From positions 24,224-88,223 of the forward strand of contig URMK01000025.1 of the NCBI GenBank assembly GCA_900548905.1: a stretch of 64,000 nt of DNA, given 5' to 3'. The notes under the pieces were generated by a model, which did no database searches, was not told where the DNA came from, and worked only from the letters and a program-made list of their open reading frames with translations. Made by a program: the position numbers and the translations under genes. Origin of the DNA: an uncultured Lachnospiraceae bacterium. Lineage in GTDB: Bacteria; Bacillota; Clostridia; Lachnospirales; Lachnospiraceae. Below, piece by piece: positions 26,505-35,358 of this stretch; position 1 is the stretch's first letter, and each line of letters begins with the position of its first letter.

Positions 26505-27672
26505 TTCCCGTTCTCCTGTCAACGATGATTTCCTGGTAAATACGGCGTGCATCCTCCGGTGTAACTGTTTTCTTGTTATTAGAAAGAAGTCTTGTCACCT
26601 GCATCCCCGCTTTTACCAAACCGTCTATTTCCCTTTCGTCCACATGAAACGGAGCCAGGGAAACAGGTACCTTCAGATGATGTATGATTTCTTCCATCCT
26701 CCTCAAAACCACATCGGCCTTGTCCGCCGTACTTATGCCTGCACCCCCCGGCGCTGTCATATCATAAATCTGTGCCAACTCCTCCTGACAGGCATCGGCA
26801 TTAAAACGCATCACGGGCATAAGTAAAATTGCATTGGAGATACCATGGGCTATATGATATTTTCCTCCCAACGGATACGATAATGCATGTACAGCCGTAG
26901 TACCGGATGAAGTAATTGCTGCCCCTGCGTAAAAAGCAGCCAGAAGCATCCTGTTTTTTGCAGCCATTGCATCCGGATTTGTACAGGCTTCTTCAATATT
27001 ATCAAAAATCAGCTTCAAGGCTTCCCCCGCGAACAAATTACTGACAAGATTTGCTTTGTTGGAGGTATAGCATTCCACAGCATGGGCCATGGCATCAATT
27101 CCTGTCGAGGCGGCTATCGGCAACGGAAGGTTTTTAATCATAATTCCATCCAGAATCACATAATCCGCTGTCATTTCCGGATTCACAATACCCACCTTCA
27201 ATTCCTTTTCCGGTACTGCAACAATACTGTTAGGCGTGGCTTCGGAACCGGTGCCTGCCGTTGTGGGTATCAAAAGAGTATCTGCTTTCTTTCTACCCAG
27301 CAGAGGATTCTCCAAAAGCTCTTTCACCCCGTAATCCTCCGATGCGGCAATAGAGGAAAGCTTTGCCATATCAAGAACACTCCCGCCTCCAATCCCCACG
27401 ATCACGTCGGCCCCCGATGCTTTAAACGTATCAATAATCTGCTGCGCCTGTATAAACGTCGGTTCCGAAGGCAGTTCATCCAGGATGATCGTTTCTATAC
27501 CTGATTTCTTCATATACGCCAGCGGATATTCCAACAGCCCGGCTCTCTCAATTCCTTTATCCGTAAAGAGGGCTGCTTTTTTATATCCTCTTACAATGGT
27601 TTCTGTCCGAGCCAAAGCCCCTTCACCGCAGTACACATTCCCCGGCAGCCTTAAACAAGACGGTGTCGCCAT
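26497..27672 (-). CDS. Iron-containing (group III) alcohol dehydrogenase
   Basis: A 391-residue Fe-ADH. The N-terminal Rossmann-like half carries 'GIGGGSVLDMAK' for NAD(P), and 'IPTTAGTGSEAT' is the phosphate-binding stretch. The metal ligands are Asp and His in 'GIDAMAHAVECY' and the histidines of 'AVHALSYPLGGKYHIAHG'. Relatives include 4-hydroxybutyrate dehydrogenase, which interconverts a C4 omega-oxo acid and its alcohol. In this operon reduction of a C4 semialdehyde acid from the aldolase is a fitting but unproven role. ATG 27672 is preferred to an upstream GTG because AAGGA is then well placed. It overlaps the kinase gene by 50 nt. Confidence 0.85.
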   Translation of the reverse strand: MATPSCLRLPGNVYCGEGALARTETIVRGYKKAALFTDKGIERAGLLEYPLAYMKKSGIETIILDELPSEPTFIQAQQIIDTFKASGADVIVGIGGGSVLDMAKLSSIAASEDYGVKELLENPLLGRKKADTLLIPTTAGTGSEATPNSIVAVPEKELKVGIVNPEMTADYVILDGIMIKNLPLPIAASTGIDAMAHAVECYTSNKANLVSNLFAGEALKLIFDNIEEACTNPDAMAAKNRMLLAAFYAGAAITSSGTTAVHALSYPLGGKYHIAHGISNAILLMPVMRFNADACQEELAQIYDMTAPGGAGISTADKADVVLRRMEEIIHHLKVPVSLAPFHVDEREIDGLVKAGMQVTRLLSNNKKTVTPEDARRIYQEIIVDRRTGND

Positions 27673-28936
27673 TTTCCCCACATCCTTTCTCCCGCTTTTC
27701 TTCCATCATATGGATGAGCCTTATCAGCAAATCCTCGTTCCCAAAACCTCCCGATTTAGAAATCACTTTGTAGTTCTTCCCCTGCAGCTTCATATCGGTA
27801 TACACTACCCCTTTATCCAGTTCGCAAAGCAGTGATATTTGACGGCACTTCATTTTTTTCACAAAATGAATCAGAGTATCCCCCCCGATAACCATTATGG
27901 TTGCATGAAGCCCGCCTTTTATCACCTCCTCCAGTATTTCACTGATTCTGTCAGCAATGTCCACCCGGGCCTTCTCCAGCGTAAGCTTTTCCTTTCCCAG
28001 GTATTGGTTTACCCGTTCCATTTCGGACTGTGTATCAATCATACATACCCCTTCCCGGATACATATACCTGTAATGCCGGAAATCAGTTTTTCCCCCGGA
28101 GACGTCCTGAGATAATCAGGCTGAAGCTGCTGCTCCAATGTAAGGGTAATCCCGGTTATTCCGGCCTGCCTGGCAAACGCAATCTGTTTTTTAGATATTT
28201 CGTTGATACTGCCGCACACAATTAAAAGCGGCTTTCCGATTTTTTCCTGTTTTTGTTCATGCCGGAACACCGGAAGATACCCCGTTATTACTGAAGCAAA
28301 GCCCGCACAGCCGGCCAGCACCCTAAGCCTTTCCTCCCGCTGAAGGATTTCTGCAATCCGTTTCAGATCTTCATCTGTAGATGAATCAAATATTGCAATC
28401 TGTTTCTCCCCTTCCCTAATCTCCAATTCCTCCGGCCTGCGGTATTCCCTGACAATATGCTCATATTCCCCGAAAAGCTGTTTTACCCGGGAACAGGTGA
28501 CCGGCTCAAAGGGATCATGTCCGAATACACTGTCCTCAATGGGAACTCCATCCACATAACTCACTCCGTTTTTCACAACCCTGTTCATTCCGGGAAAAGC
28601 AGGCAGGAAAGCCAGGAAGCCTTTTTCTGATGCATCCAGTACAGCCATTAATTCATGGGCTATATTTCCCCGCAGGCCGGAATCCGTTTTTTTATACAAA
28701 TACGTAATTCCTGCTCTTACAGCCTTTCCAGCAAGACTGTAAACAGCCGCATAAGCATCCGGTCCCGGTAAATGCCTGGATTCCGTATCCACAATAAATA
28801 CTTCTGTTAAGGGGTAATCTTCAAAATTTATTTCGGCATCTGTCATGATTTCTGTTCTGGCCCCATATGCGGCAAACTGTATTCCAGTATCCAACGCTCC
28901 GGTAAAATCATCCGCAATTATCAACAATTTCTCCAT
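27623..28936 (-). CDS. Four-carbon acid sugar kinase (DUF1537)
   Basis: A 437-residue kinase of the OtnK/DtnK family. The N-terminal domain begins 'LLIIADDFTGALDTG' and carries 'YKKTDSGLRGNI'; the C-terminal nucleotide domain has 'MVIGGDTLIH' and 'KSGGFGNEDLL'. Known members phosphorylate D-threonate, D-erythronate or related tetronates at C4 with ATP, feeding a PdxA2 dehydrogenase. ATG 28936 is chosen; a GTG three codons earlier lacks a ribosome site. It is first in the minus-strand operon and lies 276 bp from the divergent regulator gene, with one operator directly before its start. Confidence 0.9.
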   Translation of the reverse strand: MEKLLIIADDFTGALDTGIQFAAYGARTEIMTDAEINFEDYPLTEVFIVDTESRHLPGPDAYAAVYSLAGKAVRAGITYLYKKTDSGLRGNIAHELMAVLDASEKGFLAFLPAFPGMNRVVKNGVSYVDGVPIEDSVFGHDPFEPVTCSRVKQLFGEYEHIVREYRRPEELEIREGEKQIAIFDSSTDEDLKRIAEILQREERLRVLAGCAGFASVITGYLPVFRHEQKQEKIGKPLLIVCGSINEISKKQIAFARQAGITGITLTLEQQLQPDYLRTSPGEKLISGITGICIREGVCMIDTQSEMERVNQYLGKEKLTLEKARVDIADRISEILEEVIKGGLHATIMVIGGDTLIHFVKKMKCRQISLLCELDKGVVYTDMKLQGKNYKVISKSGGFGNEDLLIRLIHMMEEKREKGCGENGDTVLFKAAGECVLR

Positions 28937-28953
28937 GACTCCCACCCTATTTC

Positions 28954-28980
28954 AAAAGTGTTTCATATTGTAACACTTTT
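28954..28980. promoter_or_regulatory. Operator 1 of the acid-sugar operon
   Basis: AAAAGTGTT (28954-28962) and AACACTTTT (28972-28980) are perfect 9-bp inverted arms with a 9-nt spacer, ending 18 bp before the kinase start codon. The same pattern recurs at 29139-29161, near the regulator gene. A site so close to the start codon would fit repression or DNA looping. Confidence 0.7.
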
Positions 28981-29138
28981 GTTTTATTTTCATTTTTCTA
29001 CACTTCCATTGTTTATGGAGTATTTTGTATATTTTATATAAATTAAATGATTATCTTGCTATGTTTTTATCTAATTTACACTTAGTCTAGCAATTTACTT
29101 TCGTTTTATCAACGAAACAAAAGGCAAATAAATGAATT

Positions 29139-29161
29139 AAGTGTTTTAAATTGAAACATTT
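29139..29161. promoter_or_regulatory. Operator 2 of the acid-sugar operon / regulator gene
   Basis: AAGTGTTT (29139-29146) and AAACATTT (29154-29161) are inverted arms with one mismatch. Aligned with operator 1 the shared pattern is AGTGTTT, two variable bases, ATTG, one variable base, AACA; centres are about 183 bp apart. It overlaps the -35 box proposed for the regulator gene, which suggests autoregulation. Confidence 0.65.
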
Positions 29162-29178
29162 ACCAGAATAATTATCTA
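29151..29178 (+). promoter_or_regulatory. Probable promoter of the PrpR-like regulator gene
   Basis: TTGAAA (29151-29156) and TATCTA (29173-29178) are 16 nt apart, 35 nt before the ATG. Both are acceptable sigma-A boxes. I found no GG-N10-GC sigma-54 promoter on either strand of this 276-bp region. Confidence 0.4.
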
Positions 29179-29212
29179 TAGTTCTGTAGTAATATTGTAA
29201 GGAGGAAACGAG

Positions 29213-31009
29213 ATGAAGAAGATAAAAATACTTGGGATTGCCCCATTTGAAAGTATGAGCGCCCTCTTGCTGCAGGCAGGCTCTAAAAGAAATGACATCA
29301 CACTCACCGTTTATACAGGAGATTTGGAGGCAGGAGCTGCTATCGCCTCCCGGTATACCAGAAATGATTTTGATTTTATCGTCTCACGCGGAGGAACTGC
29401 TCAGCTGATCCGCCAGGTAAGCAGCATACCGGTAATCGAGATTACTATCTCCCTTTATGATTTGCTCCGCTGCATCCAACTGGCTCAAAGTGCCTCTAAC
29501 CATTATGCCCTTATCGGTTTTCCCAACATCACTAAAAATACACATTTCATCAATACCCTGCTGAACTATAAAATGGATATTTATACCATCCACAACCAGA
29601 AAGAAGCGGAAAAAGTGCTTAAAGATATCGCTTCCTCCGACATTGATGTTATTTTAAGCGACTCCATCAGCAATTCTCTTGCAAAATCCTATCATTTCCG
29701 TTCCATATTGATCACTTCCGGGACAGAAAGTATTGATGCCACATTTGAACAGGTGGTTTCTTACGGAAATATGTATAAAGAAACGCTTCACCAGTGCAAA
29801 ATGTACCGGTGTCTCCTGGAAACGCATCCTTTTGATGTCTATGTATTCAGTACGGAGGGAGAGATGGTTTATCATTCCAGAGATGATTTATATTCCAAAG
29901 TACTTACGGATATTATGGCAGGACTGGTTCCCTCGGTAATAAAAGACGGGCAGAAAAAGGTATACCGAAAATATTCCGGTATTCTTGCTTCTATTTCAGG
30001 GTCCCTGAAGAAAATAGATGAAGAAGATATCATTCAGTTTTACGTAAATTTCAGAAAGGTTCCCCTTTCCCTTTTGAAAAACGGCCTTCATTATCTTGAT
30101 AAAGAGGAGTTATTGAATAACCCGGAAAATTTCTATCTTAATACGGCTCCCCAGCAATTTATAGAAAGCCTGACGAATGAAGCGCTCCGCACCCGTTCTC
30201 CTCTGTTTATCCTTGCTGAAAGGGGAATGGATAAACAACATTTTGCAGAGATGCTGTATCTGCAAAGCAGTGACCAGAATAATCCCCTGGCCCTGATAGA
30301 CTGCTCCCGCCTGCTGTGCGGAAAAAACTGGGATTACTTAATGCAGGATATGAACTCCCCTTTAAGCGATACCGGCACCACCATCTATATACGGAATATA
30401 GATTTACTTCCGGAAACACATTTTCAGGAGCTTATATATACCATAAAGGATACGGGGCTTCATAAACGCAACCGCATCCTTTTCGAATTGTCCCATAAGG
30501 AAAACACCCCTTATCCGGACCGTTTTATCCTCACAAAAAATATACTGAATTGTATTACAATAGAAATCCCGCCTTTACGGGAAACAAAGGAATATATTCC
30601 TCATATGGCAGGTCTTTTCATCGGCGCATTTAATGTGGATTTCGGTAAGGAAATCGCAGGTTTCGAACCGGAAGCCCTTAAAATGCTTCAGGAGTTCGAC
30701 TGGCCGTTTAATTATGCCCAACTGCGAAGAGTAATTACACGTCTGGGCAATATCACCGACGATCCTTATGTAAAAAGCGCCGATGTCAGCAAAATACTGA
30801 TAGCCGAGGAAAAGGAAGCAAGACTGCAGATACTTGTTCCGGACACGCCGTCCAAACAGCATACCCATATGAACCTGCACCGCACGCTGGAAGAAATAAA
30901 CCGGGAAATAGTGGAACTTGTTGTAAAAGAGGAAGGCGGTAATCAAAGTGCCGCCGCAAGGAGACTCGGAATAAGCCGAACCACCCTATGGCGTATATTA
31001 AAGCTATAA
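29213..31009 (+). CDS. PrpR-like regulator with degenerate AAA domain
   Basis: A 598-residue regulator. The PrpR N-terminal sensor domain covers about 1-190 ('DFIVSRGGTAQLIRQVSSIPVIEI'), a divergent sigma-54-activator AAA region about 310-490, and a Fis-type HTH the last 45 residues ('GGNQSAAARRLGISRTTLWRILKL'). The AAA part has lost its signatures: the Walker A position reads 'AERGMDKQHF', Walker B reads 'GTTIYIRNID', and no GAFTGA loop is found. It therefore should not hydrolyse ATP or remodel sigma-54, and probably works as an ordinary repressor or activator. GGAGGAAA precedes the ATG. It is divergent from the acid-sugar operon with two matching operators between. Confidence 0.85.
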   Translation: MKKIKILGIAPFESMSALLLQAGSKRNDITLTVYTGDLEAGAAIASRYTRNDFDFIVSRGGTAQLIRQVSSIPVIEITISLYDLLRCIQLAQSASNHYALIGFPNITKNTHFINTLLNYKMDIYTIHNQKEAEKVLKDIASSDIDVILSDSISNSLAKSYHFRSILITSGTESIDATFEQVVSYGNMYKETLHQCKMYRCLLETHPFDVYVFSTEGEMVYHSRDDLYSKVLTDIMAGLVPSVIKDGQKKVYRKYSGILASISGSLKKIDEEDIIQFYVNFRKVPLSLLKNGLHYLDKEELLNNPENFYLNTAPQQFIESLTNEALRTRSPLFILAERGMDKQHFAEMLYLQSSDQNNPLALIDCSRLLCGKNWDYLMQDMNSPLSDTGTTIYIRNIDLLPETHFQELIYTIKDTGLHKRNRILFELSHKENTPYPDRFILTKNILNCITIEIPPLRETKEYIPHMAGLFIGAFNVDFGKEIAGFEPEALKMLQEFDWPFNYAQLRRVITRLGNITDDPYVKSADVSKILIAEEKEARLQILVPDTPSKQHTHMNLHRTLEEINREIVELVVKEEGGNQSAAARRLGISRTTLWRILKL

Positions 31010-31046
31010 ATGTAAGGATCCCTTTTTCCCGGCCCCCTCTTCCTGC

Positions 31047-32438
31047 CTATCCCAACCGGTTTTCCTCGCAAAAGGAACGGATATCAAATACCACCAGAAT
31101 ACACGCCAGTACCGCTGTCAGGGAATTGCTTGCCATCATGACAATACCCACGCTTTCACTTCCCAGGGTAGTGAAATGCTGAAGCAGCCATAACAGCAGG
31201 ATACGGAACAAAAACAGTCTGCAGACATTAATAACCAATATTTTCTTTGTTTTTCCCAAACCATACATAAATGCCATTACCGAGGCGCCTATCCCCCAGG
31301 GAATGATGGTTCCCAACGCATCGTATCGGAATATATTACGAATAATATCCCTGAATTCCACTTGCAGGCCATTGGACGAACTGGCATAAAGATAGCTCAG
31401 CGAGTTAATGGAAAGCAGGCTGATTATCAGTCCCGCACTGCCAAATACCAAATTAATAACAAAAACTTTTTTAAGAGCCTCCAGCGCTCTTTCCGGTTTT
31501 CCGGCTCCCAGATTCTGACTGATTATCGCCGCACAGCCTTCCTGATATCCGCTTTGGGCGTTGGAAAAAATCCCTGTCAAGTTATTGCAGATTCCCAACG
31601 CTCCCACCGTAAGAGTGCCATATGCGCTGCACATGGAATTTACGATAACTTTTCCTGCGGAAAAGGCCACTTTTTCCACGATCAGCGGAAAGGAAATTTT
31701 CAGCATGGGAGCCACTGTTTTCGGATGCAGACAGATGCTCTTTACAGAAAATTGGAAGGAGCTGTCCTTTTTCCGTATATGCCGCAGTCCCATGAGCATC
31801 AGTAAAGCCTGGGAAGCCACACTGGCTATAGCAATCATCGTTATTCCGCTTTCAAGGACATACACAAAAAAAGCGGTAAAAGCCAACTTGATAACAATTA
31901 CTATCATATTGAGACGGAATATACGTTTCGTATTTCCTCTCGCCCGTTCCACGGCAATATAAGCATTATTAAAGAAGGCTATGGCCAGCCCTGCCAGTTC
32001 GATATTAAAATAAGTACTGCCTGCCGCAATCAATTCTACCGGTGTCCGGGCCGCCTTAAGAAGCTTTTCTGTAAAAGGAATGCCGGAAAGCAGAATCATA
32101 TCCAAAAGCCCAACCATGGCAAACAGGGTGCTCACACGCCGTTTCACAAGTGCGTAGTCACCCGCCCCGTATGCCTCGCTTATTTTCAGGCTGCTGCCCA
32201 TGGAAAGCCCCATTCCGACGGCCGATACTGTAATAGTAATCTGGGAAAGATAGGCTACCGCACTGACAGCCTCCGCATTAATATGGGATGCCATCAGAGA
32301 GTCCAGCATCTTGTATAATGTATTCAGGGCCTGATAAAATGCAAGAGGGGTTCCTGTCCGCAGAAGGACCTTCCCCATATTCTCCTGTAAAGCATAGCTT
32401 CGGTAAGCTTCATCCGGATCCGCAGACGCCCTTTTCAT
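31047..32438 (-). CDS. MATE family efflux transporter
   Basis: A 463-residue membrane protein with twelve hydrophobic segments in two similar halves ('PLAFYQALNTLYKMLDSLMASHI' opens the first, 'SFPLIVEKVAFSAGKVIVNSM' the second). MATE proteins export drugs or metabolites against Na+ or H+. Its start overlaps the stop of the upstream glycosidase-like gene by 4 nt, so the two are translated together. Substrate is unknown; the coupling suggests that it exports something linked to that enzyme. It converges with the PrpR-like gene, with only 37 nt between stops. Confidence 0.88.
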   Translation of the reverse strand: MKRASADPDEAYRSYALQENMGKVLLRTGTPLAFYQALNTLYKMLDSLMASHINAEAVSAVAYLSQITITVSAVGMGLSMGSSLKISEAYGAGDYALVKRRVSTLFAMVGLLDMILLSGIPFTEKLLKAARTPVELIAAGSTYFNIELAGLAIAFFNNAYIAVERARGNTKRIFRLNMIVIVIKLAFTAFFVYVLESGITMIAIASVASQALLMLMGLRHIRKKDSSFQFSVKSICLHPKTVAPMLKISFPLIVEKVAFSAGKVIVNSMCSAYGTLTVGALGICNNLTGIFSNAQSGYQEGCAAIISQNLGAGKPERALEALKKVFVINLVFGSAGLIISLLSINSLSYLYASSSNGLQVEFRDIIRNIFRYDALGTIIPWGIGASVMAFMYGLGKTKKILVINVCRLFLFRILLLWLLQHFTTLGSESVGIVMMASNSLTAVLACILVVFDIRSFCEENRLG

Positions 32439-34501
32439 AAGACTGCCTCAAGCCGCCCAAGGCCGTCACAGGCTGCTTTCTCCGTTCCATCCACAGTAAC
32501 CGTCAGCCTGCCGCTGTCCTTTTCCAGGCAGATTCTTATCCGATGTCCCTGTATGGAAAGGTTGGAAAGGCAGAAATATTTCAGCCCGATAGCTAATGGC
32601 TCCACAATGATTTTTCCGGGTAAAACAGATACTCCGGCAATATACCTCACCACCAGATCAATATAATACGAATGACTGTAATCCACATCATCGCTGATGC
32701 ATTCTCCCGTCATGCTATTATAATGCTCCACAAGGTAAGGAGTCTGACCATCCCCTCCATAATAATGGAGCCTGGTATATTTCAAAAAGTACCTGGCAAA
32801 TTCCTTATCCCAAACATGCCCTTGTGCAAGGCTTTCCCTCCCTATCCCATCCAATATAATACTGTTTGCATAAGGCCAGGCCGGCCCATTCCAGATGCAG
32901 CCGTTCCTTCCTTTAAAGAACTGCCCCATCCAGCCGCCTTCCGGTGTGAATACCGGACAGTTTTTACTCACGGAAGGGAATGGACAGCCTGTATCAAATT
33001 CCTCCGAAAACAAGGTTTCCAGACATTTACGGTGGTTTTCCCCCGTTATCCCTGCAAAAAAAGGGAAGGCTCCCACAATATTTTTAACAAAAGCTTTTTC
33101 ATCGGTTCGGTAATGAAGATCATAAAAAAATCCGCTTTCTTCATCCCACATTTTATCCAATATCTCATTTTTTATCTGTTCCGCTTCCTTCCGATACTTG
33201 CCTTCCTCCGGATCCTGGCAGCTTCTGCAAAGATAAGCCGTTCCCAGAGTATTCAGATAATGATATACATTCCTGTCCACACGTTTTAACGGCGTAAATT
33301 GCTTTTCATCACGGCAGTTAAGGGGAAAGCCATGAAAATACCAATAGCTAGGCTGGTATTCCATTCCGGTAAGCTGGTGGACATATTGGATGAGCAGAGA
33401 ATCCGACTCATTGCCATACACTTTTTTCCAGGCATCCACTTGTTTTTTCATTACAGGAAGCGCTTCCCTGGCAAACGCTTTATCCTGGCTTACCAGAAAA
33501 TACTGCCAGACAGACCAGCTGAAAAAATTAGCATAGGGATTCCCTGTCCAATTCACTTTGGCACAACGGAATTCCCCATTTTCATCCTGGTTCTCCCGCA
33601 TGGTATGCAGAATGGAACTTCCAAATTCCTTCTCCTGATACCAACGTAAATCCAGCATATGCATGGGTACACTCAAAGGAATCAGTTTAGAAAATTCCCA
33701 GCCTTCCGGCATATAGGGTGTTTTACTCATTTTATGGGAACGGCCCTCACAAAAATACCGCTCTTTTAGATTACCGGTGCCGGGTTCCATCATATTATGA
33801 CGGAAAATAAACCAACGATATGCCCATGTTTTATCGATCATGGGATTATCCGATTCAAATTCCGGAACCTTGTCAAACCATGTCTGATACTCCTTTCTAT
33901 GGATATCCAGACCTGCTTTGCCACACCGGAACTTCTTTTTAATTTCCCTGCATACAGCTTCTATCCGTTCAGTTTCTTCTTCCAGACAGACCTGCGCCGC
34001 CACACAAAGCTCCAGCTTTTCCCCCGGAGAAACGATCCATTCCCTCTTGTTCAGCCTTTCCCCGTTGCAGAAATAAACGGCCGTCAGCGTTTTCCCGTAA
34101 GTGGTTGGAAACCGCCCATCCTCCGTACCCGGCTCGAAAGTGACGCAATAAGAGCCGTCTCCGGTATTTTCCCACGTCATGCAGGATACTGCTGTATCAT
34201 ACAAGGTTATGAACTTCTCCTCTTTCAGACTTACCCCTTCCGTTTCAAAAATCATACTAATATGGCTGGGCTTCCATGTTATTATGGCTCCCTCATACTC
34301 TTTGACAACAGAACAACCCACCCGGAAAAGAGATGGAATATTTATTTTATGTATAAAATCTATCCGACCGGAAAATCCCGGTTCCACATCCAGATAATCC
34401 GCCCAGAGCCGGAGCCCGCTTGCGTTCATTAACACTTTTTCCGGATTCGTACGCAGCCTTCGTCTCCTTCCCTCCAGTATCTTATCAATTACCATAGCCA
34501 T
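32435..34501 (-). CDS. (alpha/alpha)6-barrel glycosidase-like protein (MGH1/GH63-like)
   Basis: A 688-residue cytoplasmic protein. An N-terminal beta-rich part (about 1-190) precedes a helical barrel (about 215-620) containing 'MPEGWEFSKLIPLSVPMHMLDLRWYQEKEFG', 'NPYANFFSWSVWQYF', 'DEESGFFYDLHYR' and 'IWNGPAWPYANSIILDG', the last a hallmark of trehalase/GH63/MGH1-type barrels. A short beta domain ends it. These act on alpha-glucosidic or rhamnosidic bonds; the specific substrate is not visible. AGGAGGTAAACGGG precedes the ATG. It is first in a two-gene operon with the MATE transporter. Confidence 0.75.
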   Translation of the reverse strand: MAMVIDKILEGRRRRLRTNPEKVLMNASGLRLWADYLDVEPGFSGRIDFIHKINIPSLFRVGCSVVKEYEGAIITWKPSHISMIFETEGVSLKEEKFITLYDTAVSCMTWENTGDGSYCVTFEPGTEDGRFPTTYGKTLTAVYFCNGERLNKREWIVSPGEKLELCVAAQVCLEEETERIEAVCREIKKKFRCGKAGLDIHRKEYQTWFDKVPEFESDNPMIDKTWAYRWFIFRHNMMEPGTGNLKERYFCEGRSHKMSKTPYMPEGWEFSKLIPLSVPMHMLDLRWYQEKEFGSSILHTMRENQDENGEFRCAKVNWTGNPYANFFSWSVWQYFLVSQDKAFAREALPVMKKQVDAWKKVYGNESDSLLIQYVHQLTGMEYQPSYWYFHGFPLNCRDEKQFTPLKRVDRNVYHYLNTLGTAYLCRSCQDPEEGKYRKEAEQIKNEILDKMWDEESGFFYDLHYRTDEKAFVKNIVGAFPFFAGITGENHRKCLETLFSEEFDTGCPFPSVSKNCPVFTPEGGWMGQFFKGRNGCIWNGPAWPYANSIILDGIGRESLAQGHVWDKEFARYFLKYTRLHYYGGDGQTPYLVEHYNSMTGECISDDVDYSHSYYIDLVVRYIAGVSVLPGKIIVEPLAIGLKYFCLSNLSIQGHRIRICLEKDSGRLTVTVDGTEKAACDGLGRLEAVL

Positions 34502-34527
34502 CCCGTTTACCTCCTCCCTTTTTTGTA

Positions 34528-34556
34528 ACCATACCGCAGGGGTTAAAAATTGGCAA
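34528..34556 (-). promoter_or_regulatory. Probable promoter of the glycosidase/MATE operon
   Basis: On the minus strand TTGCCA (34551-34556) and TATGGT (34528-34533) are spaced 17 nt, about 27 nt before the start codon. Confidence 0.45.
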
Positions 34557-34602
34557 GGAAACAGCAGGGCTGACCAGTTGCAAAATTAAACAATATGCGC
34601 CA

Positions 34603-35358
34603 TTATTCGTTGATCCCAACTAGCCAGTCCAAAACATTAATCCGGCGGATGCCATCATAATCCGCTTCCGGATCTTCATCAAGCGTCAATATAAGTTTAG
34701 GATAGTGATCCGTTATTTTTTGAAGAGGCGCCAGTTCTCTTTTTAAAGTTGTTTCATCCCTTACGGATGCCGCGACCTGGTAATAAACTGTCTTTTTAGG
34801 TTCCATGGTTACAAAATCGACTTCCAAATCATCAATTTTACCCACATAAACCTCATAGCCTCTTCGAAGAAGTTCCAGATATACTACATTCTCAAGTATA
34901 TGGCCCACATCGGTGGAACGGGAACCAAGCAGCATATATCTCATACCAATATCTACTACATAATACTTTTCAAGAGTTTTCAGATATTGCTTTCCTTTCA
35001 CATTGTATCTTTTCGCCTGATAGATAATAAAGCTTTCCATAAGCGCCCGTAAATATTTCTCTACTGTTTTTACATCAATTTTTCTACCGTCCGAAGTCAT
35101 CGTGTCAGCTATTTTTTAGAGGAGAGCGGACTTCCTATATTGTCGAAAACAAATCTTGTAACACTTTCCAGCATCATTGTATCTGAAATTTTATGCCTCC
35201 CCGGTAACTCCCTGTTCTCTCAAATAATCCTGATAGATTTCCATTATTGTTGACTTTCCGCATCGACGGATTCCGGTAACTACCTTAATAAGCTTTTTAT
35301 CCCTGAAAGCAATGAGCTTATCCAGATATTCTTTTCTTTCAATTCTTTGAACAGACAT
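34603..35358 (-). pseudogene. Broken AAA (AAA_14) + DUF4143 ATPase
   Basis: Remnant of an ATP-binding protein normally about 400 residues long. The 5' piece (ATG 35358 with AAGGAGGT upstream) encodes the N-terminus and Walker A 'GIRRCGKST', then stops near 35191. Some 200 codons covering Walker B and the sensor regions are gone. The 3' piece encodes the DUF4143 nuclease-like domain ('GHILENVVYLELLRRGYEVYVGKID..EVDFV'). Between them, at a run of six A on the coding strand (35112-35117), adding one base restores the frame ('SSKKIADTMTSDGRKI'), so there is also a frameshift. Both lesions make it non-functional. Confidence 0.85.

Noticed and set aside
28937..29212. Sigma-54 promoter expected beside a PrpR-type regulator
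   Set aside because: No GG-N10-GC element was found on either strand, and the regulator lacks the sigma-54 contact loop.
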